Assembly: GCA_005789685.1 (NCBI GenBank)
Contig: SXXD01000275.1
Span: 1 to 31,262 of the forward strand
Origin: Burkholderiales bacterium
GTDB taxonomy: Bacteria > Pseudomonadota > Gammaproteobacteria > Burkholderiales > Burkholderiaceae_C
Direction: 5' to 3'
Length of the DNA stretch: 31,262 nucleotides
Shown here in pieces: positions 25,110 to 31,262 of this stretch (positions are counted from its first letter, which is position 1; every line of letters starts with the position of its first letter). The notes under the pieces were generated by a model. That model was not told where the DNA came from. It did not search any database and was given only the letters and a program-made list of their open reading frames with translations. A program made the translations under genes and the position numbers.

Positions 25110-26336
25110 TCAAGTTGAGGGCTTCAATAACCTCAAAGCCAATGGCCCCAACATGACACCCGCTGCCAGCACACCAAACGCAGCCAGCCAGGCTTGTGGA
25201 TCTTGAGTGCCGCCATGAGAATCTAGCGCAAGTCCGACCATCCAACCCGACAAAGCCGATAGCCCAAACCCAACAGTGGAATGCAAGGCCAAAGTCAAGC
25301 CCTTAAATTGAGGATCTGCATGGGACATCATTCCAGCAGTCAGTGATCCAGAGTCGGCAGGTACTGTCAAGGCATACATAAAAATCAAAATCAATATCAC
25401 CCAAGAAGAGCCACCTGCCAAAAAACCAATAGACAAAGCCGTAAGGGCTGAAATCACCTGAATCCAACTGATGGCGCTGGCTGGTCCAAAACGCAAAGAC
25501 AACTCGTTGCCAATGATGCTGGCCGGCATGGCCAGTAAGGAGGCCAGAAAACTCACTGTCATGGCGTCTGGCAAAGAGCCGCCCTGATGACGTGAAATGA
25601 CGAAGGTCCAAAACGCAACAAGCCAGGTTCTGAATCCATACAACTCGAAACAATGCGCGCCATAGCTCAAGATGTAGGCCATTGCAGGACGATTTCGCAA
25701 TACGGGGCGAACATCCAAAAGGTGACCCTTTTTTGGAATGGGCAAGACAGGCTTCATTCGCCAAGCCACAAAGGCCATGATGAGAGGGCCCAGAGCTGTG
25801 ATGCCGAACGACCACCGCCACCCATAGGCATCGGCAACAAGTTGCGATACCAAAAAAGAAAAACCGACCCCCATTGAATAACTGGCGGTGTACAAGGTAA
25901 TGCTGCGCGAGGCGTCAGCAGTTTCTAATCGATCAGTCAAAGCACGCAAGCCCGGCATGTAGGCTCCAGCAAAGCTTGCGCCCGCCAAGCCCCAAATAAA
26001 TACGCCTGTGAGCCAACTTGAGGCAAACAATGCGAAAGCCAGCGTACTCAGCCCGCTGCACAATGAGCCCAGCAGCAGAATACGCCGTGCATCGTAGCGG
26101 TCAGTTAAGGAGCTCAAAAATGGCACTGCAAGCATATAACCCGCTGCATAGGCTGATGCGAGCAATCCTGCTTGGGTATTTGTCATTCCCCACAAAGGAA
26201 TCAGGTACTGAACCATGACAGCGGGCACCACCACATGAGGTAACAAATTACCTATTTGTCCAATGCACATGGCCCAAACCAAGGCCTTAGCTTTAAAGTG
26301 AAGAAATTTTATAGACACAGAAGCAATGATGGGCAA
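25110..26336 (-). CDS. MFS transporter
   Basis: Up to 408 residues with about twelve hydrophobic helices. The loop 2-3 motif is LSSLTDRYDARRILLLGS, a clear form of the MFS GxxxDRxGRR signature. The family substrate is not evident; cyanate, sugar and multidrug carriers share this pattern. The start is unclear. The longest form begins at TTG 26336, directly after an in-frame TGA; GTG 26318 and ATG 26270 are alternatives, none with a good ribosome binding site. The only good Shine-Dalgarno lies further upstream, before the short frame at 26393. The gene is upstream of rubrerythrin on the same strand with a 177-base gap, so a separate transcript is likely. Confidence 0.88.
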   Translation of the reverse strand: MPIIASVSIKFLHFKAKALVWAMCIGQIGNLLPHVVVPAVMVQYLIPLWGMTNTQAGLLASAYAAGYMLAVPFLSSLTDRYDARRILLLGSLCSGLSTLAFALFASSWLTGVFIWGLAGASFAGAYMPGLRALTDRLETADASRSITLYTASYSMGVGFSFLVSQLVADAYGWRWSFGITALGPLIMAFVAWRMKPVLPIPKKGHLLDVRPVLRNRPAMAYILSYGAHCFELYGFRTWLVAFWTFVISRHQGGSLPDAMTVSFLASLLAMPASIIGNELSLRFGPASAISWIQVISALTALSIGFLAGGSSWVILILIFMYALTVPADSGSLTAGMMSHADPQFKGLTLALHSTVGFGLSALSGWMVGLALDSHGGTQDPQAWLAAFGVLAAGVMLGPLALRLLKPST

Positions 26337-26393
26337 TCAGGGCATGCTACTGTATACCCTAAGCAGCACATTAAGGTTTGTAAGGACTGGCAT
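26337..26393 (-). other. Short reading frame with strong Shine-Dalgarno directly upstream of and in frame with the MFS gene
   Basis: ATG 26393 is preceded by AGGAGG at about 11 bases and opens 18 codons (MPVLTNLNVLLRVYSSMP) ending at TGA 26337-26339. The next codon in the same frame is the TTG proposed as MFS start. It may be a leader peptide coupling translation to the transporter, or the original N-terminus of the MFS gene cut by a nonsense change. The sequence is not a recognised signal or membrane helix, which slightly favours a leader. Confidence 0.45.
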
Positions 26394-26438
26394 TTGGCAA
26401 AGCCCTCCTATAAACTGTCATTTCTTAAAACGCGTTAA

Positions 26439-26528
26439 CTGGCCGATGTCGTTGATAGTGAGATAACTTGTGCATCCATTCAAGACACTGCTGTTGAGGC
26501 AGCACTTGCCGCCTATAACAGCCCTTAA
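26439..26528 (+). pseudogene. Remnant of a DUF1330-family gene
   Basis: An open stretch bounded by stops reads, at its end, VEAALAAYNSP then TAA. The intact DUF1330 gene at 30687 has ESVAAALAAYNSPGYQ, and the two DNA stretches match at most positions over about 34 bases (26493-26525 against the region near 30870-30903). No start or N-terminal DUF1330 sequence was found upstream. The SDR gene starts ten bases later, so the remnant abuts this operon. Confidence 0.65.
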
Positions 26529-26537
26529 AGATACGAA

Positions 26538-27302
26538 ATGACAAAATCAAAAGTGTGCTTGGTCATAGGTGCCGGCGATGCAACCGGTGGCGCAGTTGCC
26601 AAGCGATTTGCTCGCGAGGGATATGTTGTTTGCGTAACCCGCAGAACACTTGAGAAACTGCAACCCTTGCTTGAAACCATTCACCAATCTGGTGGCTTAG
26701 CGCATGGTTTTGCATCTGATGCTCGTCAAGAAAATGACGTGATAGCCCTCATCGATCACATTGAAACCCATATCGGCCCCATAGAGATTTTGGTCTTCAA
26801 CATTGGCGCCAACTCACCCAACAGCATCTTGACCGAGACGGCAAGGCGCTACACAAAGATGTGGGAAATGGCTTGTTTAGCCGGCTTTTTGAATGGACGA
26901 GAAGTTGCCAAAAGAATGGTTTCAAGAGCCTCCAATCCTGCACAAAATGCCCATGGCGTTGGTCACAAAGGGACCCTTATTTTTACAGGCGCCACGGCTT
27001 CTTTAAGAGGGAGCGCAAACTTTGCAGGATTTTCAGGCGGCAAGATGGCCTTGCGTGGATTGGCCCAAAGCATGGCGCGCGAGTTGGGGCCTATGGGAAT
27101 TCATGTGGCACACACCATCATTGACGGTGCCATTGACACAGAATTCATTCGCACACTTTTCCCCGAACGCTACGCATTGAAAGATCAGGGTGGCATCTTA
27201 AATCCGGACCACATTGCAGACGCCTATTGGATGCTGCACCAACAACCCAGAGACGCCTGGACTCACGAACTTGATTTGCGGCCTTACATGGAAAAGTTTT
27301 GA
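26538..27302 (+). CDS. Short-chain dehydrogenase/reductase-fold protein with atypical active site
   Basis: A 254-residue SDR fold. The cofactor motif is GAGDATGG (Gly11, Gly13, Gly17) and the strand-4 motif is VFNIGANSP in place of NNAG. The catalytic YxxxK reads FSGGK, so Phe165 replaces Tyr, with Lys169 kept. By my alignment on the LRGS segment the catalytic Ser position is Ala152 (TGATAS). Classical hydride-transfer chemistry is therefore doubtful. The C-terminal region ARELGPMGIHVAHTIIDGAIDT is typical of a subgroup that shares this change. It heads an operon with a kappa-class isomerase-like protein and a pterin dehydratase. Its ATG follows the DUF1330 remnant closely. Confidence 0.88.
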   Translation: MTKSKVCLVIGAGDATGGAVAKRFAREGYVVCVTRRTLEKLQPLLETIHQSGGLAHGFASDARQENDVIALIDHIETHIGPIEILVFNIGANSPNSILTETARRYTKMWEMACLAGFLNGREVAKRMVSRASNPAQNAHGVGHKGTLIFTGATASLRGSANFAGFSGGKMALRGLAQSMARELGPMGIHVAHTIIDGAIDTEFIRTLFPERYALKDQGGILNPDHIADAYWMLHQQPRDAWTHELDLRPYMEKF

Positions 27303-27323
27303 TTCACCTTTAAAAGGAACATC

Positions 27324-27920
27324 ATGGCAAAAACATTTGATTATTATTTTGACTTTGGCAGCTTGGCCACCTATTTGGCGCACACTCAAATGGGCAAGAT
27401 TAAAGCTGAAACTGGCGCCAGTCCCATTTACCTTCCCATGCTATTGGGTGCTGTGTTCAAAGCTACAGGAAACTCGTCACCTGTCAGTGTGCCCGCCAAA
27501 GGCAAGTACATTTTTGTTGATTTCAAACGATTTGCAGACAGCTACGGCGTACCTTTAGAAATCAATCCTTTCTTTCCCATCATCACCACCACACTCATGC
27601 GCATGCTAACCGGATTGCAAATGCGCTCAGATGCTCGAATGCATGAATTCATGGACCTTGTTTTCAAAGCAATTTGGGTGGATGCACTGAATCTGAATGA
27701 CCCCGAAGTGGTAGAGCGCGTTTTGAGGAAGGCGCACTTTGACCCTGCTGAAATACTTCAATTGGCAAACGATCAAGCCACAAAAGACAAGCTCAAAGAC
27801 GTCACAACACAGGCCGTTGAGCGGGGTGTCTTTGGTGCGCCTACTTTCTTTGTGGGCGAGCAAATGTTTTGGGGGCAAGACCGAATTGAACAGCTTAAGT
27901 TAGCGCTCAAATCAAGTTAA
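27324..27920 (+). CDS. 2-hydroxychromene-2-carboxylate isomerase / kappa-class GST-like protein (DsbA fold)
   Basis: A 198-residue DsbA-fold protein. The N-terminal YYFDFGSLATYL carries Ser13 at the glutathione-activating position used by kappa GSTs and NahD. TTTLMRMLTGLQM and the C-terminal RGVFGAPTFFVGEQMFWGQDR are family hallmarks. NahD-type enzymes isomerise 2-hydroxychromene-2-carboxylate with glutathione during naphthalene breakdown; many relatives act on other substrates. AAAGGAAC precedes the ATG by about 5-6 bases. It lies 21 bases after the SDR-like gene, in one operon. No other aromatic-degradation gene is adjacent, so the substrate is open. Confidence 0.9.
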   Translation: MAKTFDYYFDFGSLATYLAHTQMGKIKAETGASPIYLPMLLGAVFKATGNSSPVSVPAKGKYIFVDFKRFADSYGVPLEINPFFPIITTTLMRMLTGLQMRSDARMHEFMDLVFKAIWVDALNLNDPEVVERVLRKAHFDPAEILQLANDQATKDKLKDVTTQAVERGVFGAPTFFVGEQMFWGQDRIEQLKLALKSS

Positions 27921-27949
27921 GGTCTGGCTCATCACTTAAGGAAATAACT

Positions 27950-28249
27950 GTGGTTTTACAAAAAATGAGTGCGTTAGAGCTTGCACAACAAATGCCAACT
28001 TTACAGAATTGGCACTTAGATGCCAAGCTGGGCTCCATCACACGAGAATTTGTTCTGGTCGACTTTCTGCGCGCATTTGAATTTATGAAGCAGATTGCCA
28101 TTGAAGCTGAAAGTCACAATCACCATCCCGAATGGCGCAATGTATACAACAAAGTCACCATCACTTGGACCACACACGATGTGAAAGGTTTGAGCATGAA
28201 TGACATAGAGTTGGCGCACATTTGCGACCAAACTTTCGCTCGTTTTTAA
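27950..28249 (+). CDS. Pterin-4a-carbinolamine dehydratase
   Basis: A 99-residue protein of the PCD/DCoH family. The active-site signature is ESHNHHPEW (His58, His59) and the third His is His76 in TWTTHDVKGLSMND. The enzyme dehydrates 4a-hydroxytetrahydropterin, recycling the cofactor of aromatic amino acid hydroxylases. No phenylalanine hydroxylase gene is in the window. The start is GTG 27950 with AAGGA seven bases upstream; ATG 27965 is an alternative five codons in. It lies 29 bases after the isomerase gene and is convergent with the decarboxylase genes. Confidence 0.93.
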   Translation: MVLQKMSALELAQQMPTLQNWHLDAKLGSITREFVLVDFLRAFEFMKQIAIEAESHNHHPEWRNVYNKVTITWTTHDVKGLSMNDIELAHICDQTFARF

Positions 28250-28329
28250 TCAAGCGATTCATGACAATCCAAGCTCTATTTTAAAAAGGCTAACGGCAAT
28301 CTTGATCTTTCAGGTTTGCAAAGTTTGGT

Positions 28330-28932
28330 TTAGGCCAGCGCTTTCTCAGTACCCAGCAGCGCTATGCGAAATCGGTTCTTTAAATAAACCCCATCCCTTG
28401 GCGGCAACACAAGGGGTAATTTTTCAGAGCCTACCTTCACTTGCGCAAACAAAGCGCCAGATCTGGCCTTGCCCTTTTTGTAAATTTCATTCCTTAAATT
28501 TTCCAAATCAGGCTTGTTTGCAACCAACATCGACTGTGCGAGTCCTGCTGACTTGGCCATGCCAACCAAATCGACCCCAAGCCCCGTCACTGTCTTTTGC
28601 ATGCCCGTCTCGCCATAGTGTTCGTTATCAAGAACAACAATGGACAGGTTGGCGGGCTTGTGCGCGCCAATGACAGCTAAGGAACCAAGACCCATCAGCA
28701 TTTCACCATCACCGGTGACCACCAACACGTTGCGCTTGGGTTGAGCCATTGCCAGGCCAAGGCCAATCATGGCAGCACCTCCCATAGCGCCCCATAAAGG
28801 AAACGAGAGTGGATGATCGCCTGCGGCAGTGATGTCCCAAGCAGGTGCGCCTAGGCCGGCCACAACCAATAGGTCATCCCGCTGGTGCAATAAAAAATTA
28901 ACGACTTCGCGACGTTGCAATATTTTTTTCAT
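28330..28932 (-). CDS. Thiamine-diphosphate-dependent decarboxylase, beta (ComE-like) subunit
   Basis: A 200-residue TPP C-terminal domain. The ThDP/Mg motif is GDG 74-76 running to Asn103 (VVTGDGEMLMG to VVLDNEHYGETG). The N-terminal part WGAMGGAAMIGLGLA is the usual lead-in. The partner domain is encoded by the gene 8 bases upstream, so the enzyme is split into two chains as in sulfopyruvate decarboxylase ComDE. Phosphonopyruvate decarboxylases carry the same two domains in one chain. The likely reaction is non-oxidative decarboxylation of a 2-oxo acid with an acidic or polar tail; the exact substrate is unknown. Confidence 0.88.
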   Translation of the reverse strand: MKKILQRREVVNFLLHQRDDLLVVAGLGAPAWDITAAGDHPLSFPLWGAMGGAAMIGLGLAMAQPKRNVLVVTGDGEMLMGLGSLAVIGAHKPANLSIVVLDNEHYGETGMQKTVTGLGVDLVGMAKSAGLAQSMLVANKPDLENLRNEIYKKGKARSGALFAQVKVGSEKLPLVLPPRDGVYLKNRFRIALLGTEKALA

Positions 28933-28940
28933 AGCTTGGC

Positions 28941-29486
28941 CTAATGGGTAAGTTTGCGAAAATCTTTGGCACCTGTGACCTTTTGCCCAATCAGAACGGC
29001 AATGGGACGACTGGTGTTAAAAGCCATGTGCAAAGCACCCGCCACCTCCTCCACCACAGCTTCGTGGGTATCACCGCGCCGAACCAGCACGCCCATTGCA
29101 GAAAGTACCGTTTCAGTGGCATTGCCCATCGGAACTTGCGACGGATTGAATTCGCCATGGTCTCCGCGCATGGTGATTAAAATGACCAAGGGCATTTGGC
29201 ATGATGTGCTCAGGGACAGCATATTGATGCAATTACCAACACCGCTACTTTGCATCAACAGAATACCTTTTTCACCCCCTAACCATGCGCCACCGAGCAA
29301 GGAGACGCCCTGCTCTTCACTGGTCAGTCTGACCACTTTCATCTTCTTGTCTGCTTCACATAGTCGAATCAAGTTGGCATGCCCAGCATCCGGCACCATG
29401 GCCACTTGTTTAATTTGGTGCTCGCGCAACAAACCGTGGACAGGTTCTGACCAATGCGTAGGTTTGGATTGATTGGAATTTTTCAA
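28941..29486 (-). CDS. Thiamine-diphosphate-dependent decarboxylase, alpha (ComD-like) subunit
   Basis: A 181-residue TPP N-terminal (pyrimidine) domain. The catalytic Glu lies in VRLTSEEQGVSLLGGAWLGG, followed by LLMQSSGVGNCINMLSL and LVILITMRGDHGEFNPSQ, which resembles ComD and phosphonopyruvate decarboxylases. The start is TTG 29486 with AAGGA about 8 bases upstream; no in-frame ATG occurs before residue 30. It is first in a two-gene operon with the beta subunit and diverges from the Bug / DUF1330 / PEP mutase-family operon across 170 bases. Confidence 0.88.
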   Translation of the reverse strand: MKNSNQSKPTHWSEPVHGLLREHQIKQVAMVPDAGHANLIRLCEADKKMKVVRLTSEEQGVSLLGGAWLGGEKGILLMQSSGVGNCINMLSLSTSCQMPLVILITMRGDHGEFNPSQVPMGNATETVLSAMGVLVRRGDTHEAVVEEVAGALHMAFNTSRPIAVLIGQKVTGAKDFRKLTH

Positions 29487-29502
29487 ATTTGTTCCTTGTG
29501 TG

Positions 29503-29517
29503 ATTCATTCAATGAAT
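29503..29517. promoter_or_regulatory. Perfect palindrome ATTCATT-C-AATGAAT, possible operator
   Basis: A 15-base perfect palindrome 17 bases from the decarboxylase alpha start and about 140 from the Bug start. It contains a T-N11-A pattern as seen in LysR-type sites. The core TCATT-N-AATGA recurs at 9013-9023. The rest of the 170-base gap shows no gene. Confidence 0.45.
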
Positions 29518-29656
29518 TGCGCGCCTTTGGCCTCTGTTAATTTAACTCAATCAGCCATCTGCTGTCACAACTGCCCCTGCTAAATATCGAAAACCCTAGT
29601 ATTGCAACTTCATTAAGTCACTACGATCTTTAACATTAACTCTCGGAAAGCAGCAC

Positions 29657-30634
29657 ATGACCTTCAAACGCCTTGTTAAGTTCTTTTCACTTGCATTAAC
29701 CTTAGGCATTGCCCCTGGGGTAATGGCTCAAACCAACTGGCCCACTCAGCCCATCAAAATCATCAACCCATTTCCAACAGGGGGAACGGTTGATCAAATT
29801 TCACGACTGTTGCAACCACACCTTCAGCAAGCGCTGGGGCAACCCATCATTGTCGAAAGTCGCTCAGGGGCATCAGGCTCCATTGGAACGGGTATGGCGG
29901 CCAAATCACCGGCCGATGGCTACACCTGGGTCATGGTTTTTGACACGCACGGCGTCAACCCTAGTCTTTACCCCAATCTGCCATTTGACACCTTGAAGGA
30001 CCTCACGCCTGTCATGCAAATCGGAACGGGATCGATGGTGATTACAGCGCACGCCAGCACCCCCTACAAAACCTACAATGATCTGCTGCAAGCTGCAAAA
30101 AGCAAACCAGGCGCCATCGGCTATGGCACGATTGGCTCTGGCAGCATGGCGCATTTGGCCATGACCTATCTGGGCAACGCCCTCAAGGTGGATTGGACCC
30201 ACATTCCCTACAAAGGCGGCGGCCCGTTGGCAGCTGATGGCGTGGCCGGGCACGTGCCCGTCACCATGGCCACCTACGCTTTATGGGCGCCCCATTTTGC
30301 CAGTGGCAGGTTGCGTCCATTGGCTGTCACTTCCCCCAAAAGAATGCAAGAACTGCCAGACGTTCCAACCTTGCAAGAGCTGGGTATTGAAGGATTTGAA
30401 GCCCAAGCCTATTGGGGCTTGTTAGGCCCTGCAGGTATTCCGCCTAACATTGTCAATCGCATGAATGCAGAAGTGGCCAAGGCTTTAAAAATTCCAGCTG
30501 TGCAAGAACGTTTGGTGCAAATGGGCGTGGTCGTCACTGCCTCTAGCCCCACAGACTTTGACCGCTTTATTCGCAAAGAGATTGATAAATGGGGTAAGGT
30601 TGTGAAAGATAACAACATCAAGGCGGGTCAGTGA
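29657..30634 (+). CDS. Bug-family tripartite tricarboxylate transporter solute-binding protein
   Basis: A 325-residue periplasmic protein. The signal peptide MTFKRLVKFFSLALTLGIAPGVMA ends at VMAQ. Bug segments are WPTQPIKIINPFPTGGTVDQ, IVESRSGASGSIG, GYGTIGSGSMAHLA and HIPYKGGGPLAADGVAG. It opens a plus-strand set with a DUF1330 gene and an isocitrate lyase/PEP mutase-family gene, divergent from the TPP decarboxylase. This makes a small carboxylate such as an oxo- or hydroxy-acid a plausible ligand. No TctA/TctB partner is in the window. The ATG is preceded by GGAAAG about 8 bases upstream. Confidence 0.95.
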   Translation: MTFKRLVKFFSLALTLGIAPGVMAQTNWPTQPIKIINPFPTGGTVDQISRLLQPHLQQALGQPIIVESRSGASGSIGTGMAAKSPADGYTWVMVFDTHGVNPSLYPNLPFDTLKDLTPVMQIGTGSMVITAHASTPYKTYNDLLQAAKSKPGAIGYGTIGSGSMAHLAMTYLGNALKVDWTHIPYKGGGPLAADGVAGHVPVTMATYALWAPHFASGRLRPLAVTSPKRMQELPDVPTLQELGIEGFEAQAYWGLLGPAGIPPNIVNRMNAEVAKALKIPAVQERLVQMGVVVTASSPTDFDRFIRKEIDKWGKVVKDNNIKAGQ

Positions 30635-30686
30635 TCTTGTTGATGCTGGTCAATGAATTTTAAAAATGTAACCAATGGATCACACA

Positions 30687-30980
30687 ATGACAAAAGCATA
30701 TTGGATTAGTGCATATCGCAGCATCAAGGACACCGACGCCTTGGCTGCTTATGCCAAATTAGCAGGGCCTAGTTTGACGGCTGCAGGCGGTAAATTTTTA
30801 GCACGCGGTATACCTGCTGCAGTCAAAGAAAATGGACAGCAAGAACGAACTGTTCTCATTGAGTTTGAAAGCGTTGCGGCTGCTCTTGCAGCCTACAACA
30901 GCCCGGGATACCAAGAGGCGCTTGTGGCCTTAGGCAGCAATGCCGTCGTTCGAGACATTCGAATTATTGAAGGCGTGTAA
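30687..30980 (+). CDS. DUF1330-family protein
   Basis: A 97-residue ferredoxin-like (dimeric alpha-beta barrel) protein: AYWISAYRSIKDTDALAAYAK, AAGGKFLARG, RTVLIEFESVAAALAAYNS and a C-terminal DIRIIEG. Members are small dimeric proteins without a proven reaction, often found in catabolic operons. ATG 30687 is preferred over ATG 30675, with a GGAT ten bases upstream. It lies between the Bug gene and the PEP mutase-family gene. A degraded relative is at 26439-26528. Confidence 0.9.
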   Translation: MTKAYWISAYRSIKDTDALAAYAKLAGPSLTAAGGKFLARGIPAAVKENGQQERTVLIEFESVAAALAAYNSPGYQEALVALGSNAVVRDIRIIEGV

Positions 30981-30993
30981 ATAAATTGCTGTT

Positions 30994-31262
30994 ATGAATG
31001 AAACCCTTCGCGCCAAGCTTCGGCAACGTCTTGATCAGCCAGGGCTGGTGGTGGCTCCAGGTGTCTTTGACATGGTTTCATTGCGCCTGGCAGACACCTT
31101 CGGCTTTGATGCCCTCTACATGACGGGCTATGGCACAGTCGCCTCGCACATGGGCTTACCCGATGCTGGGCTTGCCACTTACTCTGACATGGTTGGCCGG
31201 GTTACAGCCATGGCAGGCATGGCCAAAACACCCCTCATTGCCGATGCCGACACAGGCTATGG
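30994..31262 (+). CDS. Isocitrate lyase / PEP mutase superfamily protein, 3' end off window
   Basis: Eighty-nine codons from ATG 30994 with no stop before the window ends. The barrel's first strands are clear: LVVAPGVFDMVSLRLAD, LYMTGYGTVASHMGLPD and PLIADADTGYG (Asp84, Asp86, metal/substrate region). The superfamily includes PEP mutase, 2-methylisocitrate lyase, dimethylmalate lyase and oxaloacetate decarboxylase. The residues that separate them lie beyond the window. It follows the DUF1330 gene by 13 bases, so it is in the same operon. No clear ribosome binding site is visible. Confidence 0.9.
   Translation, partial: MNETLRAKLRQRLDQPGLVVAPGVFDMVSLRLADTFGFDALYMTGYGTVASHMGLPDAGLATYSDMVGRVTAMAGMAKTPLIADADTGY

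Noticed and set aside
28330..31262. A phosphonate biosynthesis cluster
   Set aside because: Only the two enzyme superfamilies match; no phosphonate-specific gene is seen and the PEP mutase-family protein is cut off. Left as a question rather than a call.
1..31262. tRNA genes, rRNA, CRISPR arrays, insertion sequences, phage or toxin-antitoxin genes
   Set aside because: Looked for and not found: no T-loop-like tRNA ends, no regular repeats, no transposase or integrase motifs.

Overview
The window looks like part of a betaproteobacterial chromosome, probably Burkholderiales and close to Comamonadaceae. The clues are three Bug-type (tripartite tricarboxylate) solute-binding proteins, a rubrerythrin / Fe-S protein / DUF3501 set, a TrkA-TrkH pair, and many small catabolic genes. 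This placement rests on gene content and protein style only. No rRNA, tRNA, CRISPR array, transposase or integrase was found, and no regulator gene is visible.

Bases 1-9100 hold a nitrogen or amide scavenging block. A peptide-type ABC importer lies on the minus strand in the order binding protein, two permeases, two ATPases, followed by an AMI1-like amidase. Beyond it are an AllA-type ureidoglycolate lyase (plus strand) and a divergent M20 amidohydrolase cut by the window edge. The set suggests uptake and hydrolysis of ureides, N-carbamoyl compounds or amides.

Bases 9113-12635 form a plus-strand operon: an Asp/Glu/hydantoin racemase-family protein that lacks its second cysteine, a Bug binding protein, a TauD/TfdA dioxygenase, a carboxymuconolactone-decarboxylase-family protein, and the first 35 codons of a broken FAD oxidoreductase. 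Bases 12745-16306 are housekeeping in character (trkA, trkH, a DedA-family protein). This block is flanked by gene remnants on both sides, the second being an internally deleted metallophosphoesterase at 16321-16479.

Bases 16531-22407 carry a branched-chain aminotransferase with a signal-less family-3 binding protein, a divergent Bug protein, a phosphoglycolate phosphatase, and a divergent pair of DAO-type FAD oxidoreductase and ornithine-cyclodeaminase-family protein. Bases 22453-24932 are the rubrerythrin - Fe-S (GlpC/HdrD-like) - DUF3501 operon. It contains a double hairpin with an 18-bp perfect stem between its first two genes, and dyads upstream of rubrerythrin.

Bases 25110-31262 carry an MFS transporter with a disturbed start, a DUF1330 remnant, an SDR / kappa-class isomerase / pterin dehydratase operon, a split thiamine-diphosphate decarboxylase, and a divergent Bug - DUF1330 - isocitrate lyase/PEP mutase-family set. 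Overall this is an accessory catabolic region around a core potassium-transport block. No whole new system is proven. The best leads are the rubrerythrin operon with its RNA hairpins, the altered racemase and SDR active sites, the remnant-bounded junctions, and an inverted repeat shared by two promoter regions.
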